The translations under genes were made by a program, and so were the position numbers. Below the pieces are notes generated by a model. It saw only the letters and a program-made list of their open reading frames with translations, was not told the DNA's origin and did no database searches. A stretch of 38,617 nucleotides of DNA, taken from the NCBI RefSeq assembly GCF_008520265.1, contig NZ_VIQM01000045.1, positions 1 to 38,617 on the forward strand. Direction: 5' to 3'. This stretch comes from Sphingobacterium cavernae (GTDB taxonomy: Bacteria; Bacteroidota; Bacteroidia; Sphingobacteriales; Sphingobacteriaceae). Positions 34,672-38,617 of the stretch are shown piece by piece; the stretch's first letter is position 1; every line of letters begins with the position of its first letter.

Positions 34672-35792
34672 TGAAAAAGTTAATTTGTTATATCGTATTT
34701 TCGACTGCACTTGTCGGTTCTGCTGTTGCCCAAAAGAAGATTGTAATATCTAATCCTTCGGATGAAAACAGAGTAGAATTGATAAGTATTCCTTTCTCCA
34801 AATTCAGTAAACATTTTGGCGTAGATACGGTATTCACTGTTAAGGACAAATCATCTGGAAAGATCTATTTGCATCAATTGGAAAAATTGGGAACGAATAA
34901 AGCACAGAATGTGCTTATCCAAATCCCTATTTCTTCCGAAGGAAAGCTTGATCTTATTGTCTCAAAAGTCAAGGCACCAGCATATTCGTCTAAAACTTAT
35001 GCGCGCTATGTTCCTGAACGTAAAGATGATTATGCTTGGGAAAATGATGTTGTGGCTTTTCGCATGTACGGCAAAACACTGGAAGGTACTTCAGAAGATG
35101 CACAAGGAATGGATTATTGGGCTAAGCGCACTGAAAATTTAGTGATAAACAAATGGTACAAAGGAGATGATTACCACAAAGACCACGGTGAGGGATTAGA
35201 TTATTATTCTGTAGGGCAGACTTTAGGTGCTGGAGACATTGCATTATACCACAACAATACGATTCAGTTTACGAAGCATTATAGAACGCACCAGATATTG
35301 GATAACGGTCCATTACGCACAACATTTAAGCTTGGTTTTGAACCACAAACTATCGAAGGTCAAGAAATTTCATTTAGCAAAACAATAAGCATAGATGCGG
35401 GGCAAAATTTCAATAAAATTGCAATCGATTTCAATAATAAACAGGCAAACAAAACACCAGTTGTAGTTGGTCTAGCAAAAAGAAATGAAAGCAAGCCAGA
35501 GGTAGAATTTGATAAAGAAGATAAAACTTTGGTATACTGGGAACCCAATATAAATAATGCAGGTCGAACTGGGACGGCTTTAATTCTTACCAATCAAAAA
35601 GTACAATATATTGATTCGCATGAGAAGCAATTTTTAGTAAAAACAGAAATCACCAATAACAAACCATTTGTTTATTACAATGGTGCTGCATGGGATAAAG
35701 CTGGAAAAATTACTTCTTTTGATCAATGGGAAGATGCGGTGGAAGATTATGCTGAACAAATTCGTAAACCTTTAAAAGTAAAATTGAAATAA
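34671..35792 (+). CDS. Secreted DUF4861 protein of a uronate-use operon
   Basis: This 373-residue protein starts at the ATG overlapping the kduI stop (MKKLICYIVFSTALVGSAVA, a clear signal peptide with cleavage near 20-21). The frame is open further upstream, but that would run inside kduI. The mature part is one large DUF4861 domain: YARYVPERKDDYAWENDVVAFR, the GMDYWAKRTENLVINKWY segment, YHKDHGEGLDYYSVG, and a long beta-rich C-terminal half. DUF4861 proteins are found in pectin and uronate loci; I know of no firmly established activity. The conserved D, H, Y and W residues in the ENDVVAFR and HKDHGEGLDYY stretches and export to the periplasm suggest a role acting on or binding uronate oligomers before KduI. 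Confidence 0.85.
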   Translation: MKKLICYIVFSTALVGSAVAQKKIVISNPSDENRVELISIPFSKFSKHFGVDTVFTVKDKSSGKIYLHQLEKLGTNKAQNVLIQIPISSEGKLDLIVSKVKAPAYSSKTYARYVPERKDDYAWENDVVAFRMYGKTLEGTSEDAQGMDYWAKRTENLVINKWYKGDDYHKDHGEGLDYYSVGQTLGAGDIALYHNNTIQFTKHYRTHQILDNGPLRTTFKLGFEPQTIEGQEISFSKTISIDAGQNFNKIAIDFNNKQANKTPVVVGLAKRNESKPEVEFDKEDKTLVYWEPNINNAGRTGTALILTNQKVQYIDSHEKQFLVKTEITNNKPFVYYNGAAWDKAGKITSFDQWEDAVEDYAEQIRKPLKVKLK

Positions 35793-35794
35793 AC

Positions 35795-36565
35795 ATGTCT
35801 ATTATAAATTCTTTTGACCTTAGCGGAAAAGTCGCGATCGTGACTGGATGCAAAAGAGGAATCGGAAAAGCTTTAGCAGAAGCTTTAGCAGAAGCTGGCG
35901 CAGATATTATTGGTGTTTCTGCAACCCTAGAATTGGAAGGTTCTGTTGTACAGAAATCCATAGAATCTTTAGGTTGCAAATTCTATGCGTATCAATGTGA
36001 TTTTTCAAAAAGAAATTCTTTATACGCCTTTATAGCGCAAGTAAAAAAAGATCATCCTGTGATTGACATTTTATTCAACAACGCTGGGAATATATTACGC
36101 AAACCTGCGGCTGAACATCCAGATGAATATTGGGATGAAATCATAGAAATCAATCAAAATGCACAATTCATTTTGACACGCGAAATTGGAAGAGACATGA
36201 TTTCACGTGGAAGTGGAAAAATTGTTTTTACAGCTTCATTGTTAACATTCCAAGGCGGTATCACTGTTCCAGGTTACGCAGCGTCCAAAGGCGCTATAGG
36301 TTCTTTGACTAAAGCATTTGCCAACGAATGGGCGTCCAAAGGTGTTAATGTAAATGCTATTGCACCAGGTTATATTGCAACAGATAATACAGAAGCTTTA
36401 CGTGATGACCCTGAACGCTCAGCGTCGATTCTAGGTCGTATTCCGGCAGGAAGATGGGGTGAGCCTGAAGATTTTAAAGGTCCAGCAGTATTCTTGGCTT
36501 CTAAAGCTTCAGATTATGTACATGGCACGATTCTAACCGTCGATGGTGGTTGGATGGGGAGATAA
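35795..36565 (+). CDS. kduD: 2-dehydro-3-deoxy-D-gluconate 5-dehydrogenase KduD
   Basis: This 256-residue classical short-chain dehydrogenase reduces 2,5-diketo-3-deoxygluconate to 2-keto-3-deoxygluconate with NAD(P)H. The Rossmann motif is TGCKRGIG (17-24), NNAG is at 95-98, and the catalytic residues S148, Y161 and K165 (YAASK) are intact. The start FDLSGKVAIVTGCKRGIGKA and the RIPAGRWGEPEDFKGPAVFLASKASDYVHG stretch are typical of KduD rather than of general SDRs. It starts 2 bases after the DUF4861 stop and is the last gene of the operon. KdgK and KdgA, needed to finish the pathway, are not in the window. Confidence 0.94.
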   Translation: MSIINSFDLSGKVAIVTGCKRGIGKALAEALAEAGADIIGVSATLELEGSVVQKSIESLGCKFYAYQCDFSKRNSLYAFIAQVKKDHPVIDILFNNAGNILRKPAAEHPDEYWDEIIEINQNAQFILTREIGRDMISRGSGKIVFTASLLTFQGGITVPGYAASKGAIGSLTKAFANEWASKGVNVNAIAPGYIATDNTEALRDDPERSASILGRIPAGRWGEPEDFKGPAVFLASKASDYVHGTILTVDGGWMGR

Positions 36566-36603
36566 TAAGAAAGACTGAGCCCATGCTCAGTCTTTCTTAT
36601 TAT
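36562..36603. terminator. Bidirectional terminator spanning the kduD and nadD stops
   Basis: ATAATAAGAAAGACTGAGC (36562-36580) and GCTCAGTCTTTCTTATTAT (36585-36603) form a perfect 19-bp stem with loop CCAT. It contains the kduD TAA (36563-36565) and the TAA of the converging nadD remnant (36602-36600). It ends transcripts from both sides. Confidence 0.85.
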
Positions 36604-36986
36604 AAATATAATCCCTTTTTGTCGATAAATTCTAACACCTTATCCGGTATAAAAAACTTAATATTTTTATTTTCTTTAATCGCTTTGCGAACGAATGTTG
36701 AAGACAATTCCATCACGGGCGTATCTGTCATTGTCACCGAAGGATGATTTTTTAAGTCTCCACCATCATATCCAGGTCTTGGATATACGATGATGCGATA
36801 ATCACGAAGTATGATATCTGCATTTTTCCATTTTAGCAAACCGGCAAGATTATCTTCTCCCATTATCAAGACAAAATCATTATTCGGATACTTCTCTTGC
36901 AAATAAACCAGCGTATCGATAGTATAAGATGGTTGCGGTAAATTGAACTCTATATTGCTTGCACGTAGTTTTCCCGACTTGTCCGG
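36600..36986 (-). pseudogene. nadD: nadD, C-terminal remnant interrupted by an insertion sequence
   Basis: The frame reads back from TAA 36602-36600 as the C-terminal two thirds (about 127 residues) of nicotinate-nucleotide adenylyltransferase, the NaMN-to-NaAD step of NAD synthesis. Recognised parts are KLRASNIEFNLPQPSYTIDT, LIMGEDNLAGLLKW and the C-terminal ELSSTFVRKAIKEN motif. The N-terminal nucleotide-binding motif (GxFxPxHxGH) is missing. Upstream of about 36986 the frame runs into unrelated sequence and a stop at 37034-37032, where the IS1634-type element begins. NadD is about 190 residues in full, so roughly 60 are lost. The remnant cannot be active as an adenylyltransferase. The exact junction is uncertain by several bases. 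Confidence 0.85.
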
Positions 36987-37071
36987 TCTAATTTTGGTAA
37001 CTTTATAAGTTGCTGATAATGTTGTTTTTAATTATTTAAAAATCGTATTTTGCTGACCTAAAGTGTAATAA

Positions 37072-37203
37072 ATGCTTAAAATCAGGCAAATTAAGTATAG
37101 TAAAGGGTCGACATCTGTACAAGTTTATGAAATCAAGAATCGTAAACGTGTTATTGTTCGGCACATTGGCACAGCTAGAGATGCAGATGAACTAAAAAAT
37201 TGA
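37072..37203 (+). CDS. IS1634-type transposase, N-terminal frame (ORF A)
   Basis: This 43-residue frame begins MLKIRQIKYSKGSTSVQVYE and ends at TGA 37201-37203. It reads as the N-terminal beta segment of IS1634/IS4-type transposases (KRVIVRHIGTARDADELK is the typical early motif). It ends at CTA AAA AAT TGA. The heptamer A-AAA-AAT (37194-37200) is a possible -1 slippery site. A slip there joins it to the long frame as DELKKLITLAQDF. Alternatively one A has been lost from the tract and the gene is broken. Confidence 0.7.
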   Translation: MLKIRQIKYSKGSTSVQVYEIKNRKRVIVRHIGTARDADELKN

Positions 37204-38501
37204 TCACCTTAGCTCAAGATTTCATAAAGAAATTTAGTAGTCAGCTATTTCTTTATCAGGATGTTAATTCTAACTATATCATAAATGTTAAACAGACTGA
37301 ATTCTTAGGTATTTATTATGGTTTTGTTTATGAATTAATTCATAAGTTATTCATTTCTATAGGATTTGATAAAATACAGAATCCATTTTTATTGGATTTA
37401 GTAATTATTAGGATGCTAGAGCCAGCCTCTAAACTTCGTTCGGTAAGTTTAATAGAAGAATATTTTGGTATAAAGTATCATCGACAGCGATATTATGAAT
37501 CTGCACCACTTTGGTTATCCTTAAAATCTAAAGTTGAGACAATTGCTGTTAAATTTGCGCAGAAACATTATTTATTTGATTATAATCTAGTTTTTTATGA
37601 TGTAACTACTTTATATTTTGAAACTTTTGAATCGGATGATCTACGTAAAAATGGTTTTTCAAAGGATAGTAAGTCGCAACAACCTCAGATTCTTATTGGA
37701 TTAATGGTCACCAAAGAAGGAATTCCAGTTGCTTATGATGTATTCCCAGGCAACACTTTTGAAGGACACACCTTCATACCCATGATCGAGAAGTTTATTT
37801 CTAAATATAATGTGAAATCATTTACGGTTGTTGCTGATGCAGCTATGATTAGCCATCATAATAGTAATCAGCTGAATCTGAAGGGTATCAACTTTATTGT
37901 AGGTGCTCGACTACGCAACCTTTCAACTAACTTACTAGAAGACATTAACAAATCACTAGTGCGAAAAGACGGTCAAAGCATTCGAATAAAGACCGAGAAT
38001 GGAGACTTAATTTGCAGTTATTCCTCCCTACGTTACCGAAAAGATAAATATGAGATGGAAAAGCAAATCGAAAAGGCAAACTATTTAATTGCAAATCCAG
38101 GAAAAAGTAAAAAACTAAAGTTTACTAAAGCAACGGGTGAAAAGTTAGAACTCAATCAAGGACTTATTGATAAGACAATAAAATTATTAGGTGTTAAGGG
38201 TTATTACACTAATTTGAAAGAGTCTCAAGTTAGTAATCAGATGATTATTGAGAGATATCGCGAATTATACCGAGTAGAACAAGCATTTAGAATTACTAAA
38301 AGTGATTTACAAACTAGGCCAATTATCCATTATAAGGAAGAACCAATAAAATTCCATGTGCTAATTTGTTTCATCGCTTTATTCAGTTCTAAGCATATAG
38401 AGTTAAAAACGGAAACATCAATAAAGAGCTTTATACACGAATGCAAAAAAATAACAGATGCGCGATTAAAAAACAAAATTGAACCTGCTGAGAGACTGTA
38501 A
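37200..38501 (+). CDS. IS1634-type DDE transposase, main frame (ORF B)
   Basis: This 433-residue frame is open from a TTG at 37200, inside the overlap with ORF A, and carries the catalytic core. D134 is in FYDVTTLYFE, D213 in VVADAAMIS and E360 in YRELYRVEQAFRITKSDL, matching the Y-x2-(R/L)-x3-E-x6-K signature of IS4-group enzymes with L in place of R. RPIIHYKEEPIKFHVLICFIAL is the usual C-terminal motif. It has no good start of its own, so it is probably made as an A-B fusion by -1 frameshifting. Its last residues (IEPAERL) run into what looks like the start of another element, so the natural C-terminus may be replaced. Confidence 0.85.
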   Translation: MITLAQDFIKKFSSQLFLYQDVNSNYIINVKQTEFLGIYYGFVYELIHKLFISIGFDKIQNPFLLDLVIIRMLEPASKLRSVSLIEEYFGIKYHRQRYYESAPLWLSLKSKVETIAVKFAQKHYLFDYNLVFYDVTTLYFETFESDDLRKNGFSKDSKSQQPQILIGLMVTKEGIPVAYDVFPGNTFEGHTFIPMIEKFISKYNVKSFTVVADAAMISHHNSNQLNLKGINFIVGARLRNLSTNLLEDINKSLVRKDGQSIRIKTENGDLICSYSSLRYRKDKYEMEKQIEKANYLIANPGKSKKLKFTKATGEKLELNQGLIDKTIKLLGVKGYYTNLKESQVSNQMIIERYRELYRVEQAFRITKSDLQTRPIIHYKEEPIKFHVLICFIALFSSKHIELKTETSIKSFIHECKKITDARLKNKIEPAERL

Positions 38502-38617
38502 AATAAACTGTGTCAAGGATAATAAACAGAAGTATTATTTTTGACATAGTAATTATGAGTATTAAGGAAAGCGATTTTGATTTTGAGTCCATGAAGGACC
38601 TAGCCCTAGAACAGTTA
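38491..38617 (+). mobile_element. Left end of an IS256-type element (cut by window edge)
   Basis: From about 38491 the sequence changes to AGAGACTGTAAAATAAACTG and continues through TGTGTCAAGG, resembling the left terminus of IS256-type elements. TGTCAA (38511-38516) and TTGACA (38541-38546) form a subterminal inverted pair. A transposase start follows at 38555. The boundary overlaps the end of the IS1634-type transposase gene, suggesting a nested insertion. The other end is outside the window. Confidence 0.55.
38555..38617 (+). CDS. IS256-type transposase, N-terminal fragment (cut by window edge)
   Basis: ATG at 38555 opens a frame to the window end with 21 residues, starting MSIKESDFDFESMKDLALEQ. 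The FDFE-x-(M/F)KxxA-type start is typical of IS256-family (Mutator-like) transposases. The DDE catalytic region lies beyond the window, so only the family can be proposed. Confidence 0.6.
   Translation, partial: MSIKESDFDFESMKDLALEQL

Larger units (their letters stand above)
36987..38501 (+). mobile_element. IS1634/IS4-type insertion sequence, right end not seen
   Basis: The element interrupts nadD. Its left edge lies near 36984-36990, where homology to NadD ends; it carries about 85 bases of leader and a transposase read in two frames. The right terminal inverted repeat is not identifiable because IS256-type sequence follows immediately after the transposase. So I cannot define the inverted repeats or the target duplication from the window. 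Family assignment rests on the transposase. Confidence 0.7.

Noticed and set aside
36550..36747. Plus-strand 65-codon frame after kduD
   Set aside because: It overlaps the kduD stop and terminator and is antisense to the nadD remnant.
1..38617. Search for CRISPR arrays, tRNA or rRNA genes, prophage, toxin-antitoxin, restriction or other defence genes
   Set aside because: No regularly spaced repeats, cloverleaf-like sequences or recognisable proteins of these kinds were seen in reading both strands; faint or degenerate examples could be missed without computation.

Overview
The window looks like a chromosomal segment of a low-GC member of the Bacteroidota, most likely Sphingobacteriaceae (Sphingobacterium or Pedobacter-like). 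The reasons are two SusC/SusD outer-membrane pairs, the L28/L33/DUF4295 ribosomal cluster typical of the phylum, a very long SecA, Bacteroidota-type -7 promoter boxes (TAnnTTTG), and an almost complete lack of Shine-Dalgarno sequences. The species call is inference; no 16S gene is present.

Layout. Position 1-186 is the 3' end of an IS200/IS605-type element (tnpA C-terminus plus end hairpin). Positions 329-3587 hold a housekeeping block on the minus strand: rpmB, rpmG and a 53-residue DUF4295 gene, then a terminator, then ftsY under its own promoter box, then rimO. Positions 3895-9838 are mixed housekeeping genes: recO, small membrane proteins, a cold-shock protein, a SIMPL-domain protein, DUF4112, DUF4359, a TruC-type pseudouridine synthase, gcvT and a rhodanese. 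An M28 peptidase follows at 9930-11231. Converging with it is a minus-strand SusC-SusD locus (18933 to 11292) with two accessory surface lipoproteins (DUF4959/DUF5126/DUF5000-like and DUF4998/DUF5013-like) but no glycosidase. Upstream of that is a compact minus-strand run of secA, a SPOR protein, an M20 amidohydrolase, a thiamine-pyrophosphokinase-like protein and a GNAT acetyltransferase (25417 to 19382). Then come mqnD (menaquinone by the futalosine route), a small membrane protein and surE.

Positions 28164-36565 are a plus-strand carbohydrate region. A second SusC-SusD pair is followed, after a minus-strand CsbD gene, by a tightly packed kduI-DUF4861-kduD operon. KduI and KduD convert 4-deoxy-5-keto-uronate to 2-keto-3-deoxygluconate, so this region probably imports and uses products of polysaccharide lyases acting on pectin-like, alginate-like or glycosaminoglycan-like uronates. 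No lyase, KdgK or KdgA is in the window.

The right end is a mobile-element pile-up. nadD keeps only its C-terminal two thirds and is joined to an IS1634/IS4-type element. That element's transposase needs a -1 frameshift at an A6 tract to be read whole. The start of what looks like an IS256-type element follows directly and may have inserted into the first element's 3' end.

I see no tRNA, rRNA, CRISPR array, prophage or defence system. Nothing here is convincingly a wholly new system. The items most worth checking are the interrupted nadD with its nested elements, the transposase frameshift site, the 80-bp-spaced direct repeat upstream of the first susC, the mini-ORF with hairpins upstream of the second susC, the single strong Shine-Dalgarno before the second susD, and the function of DUF4861 between kduI and kduD.
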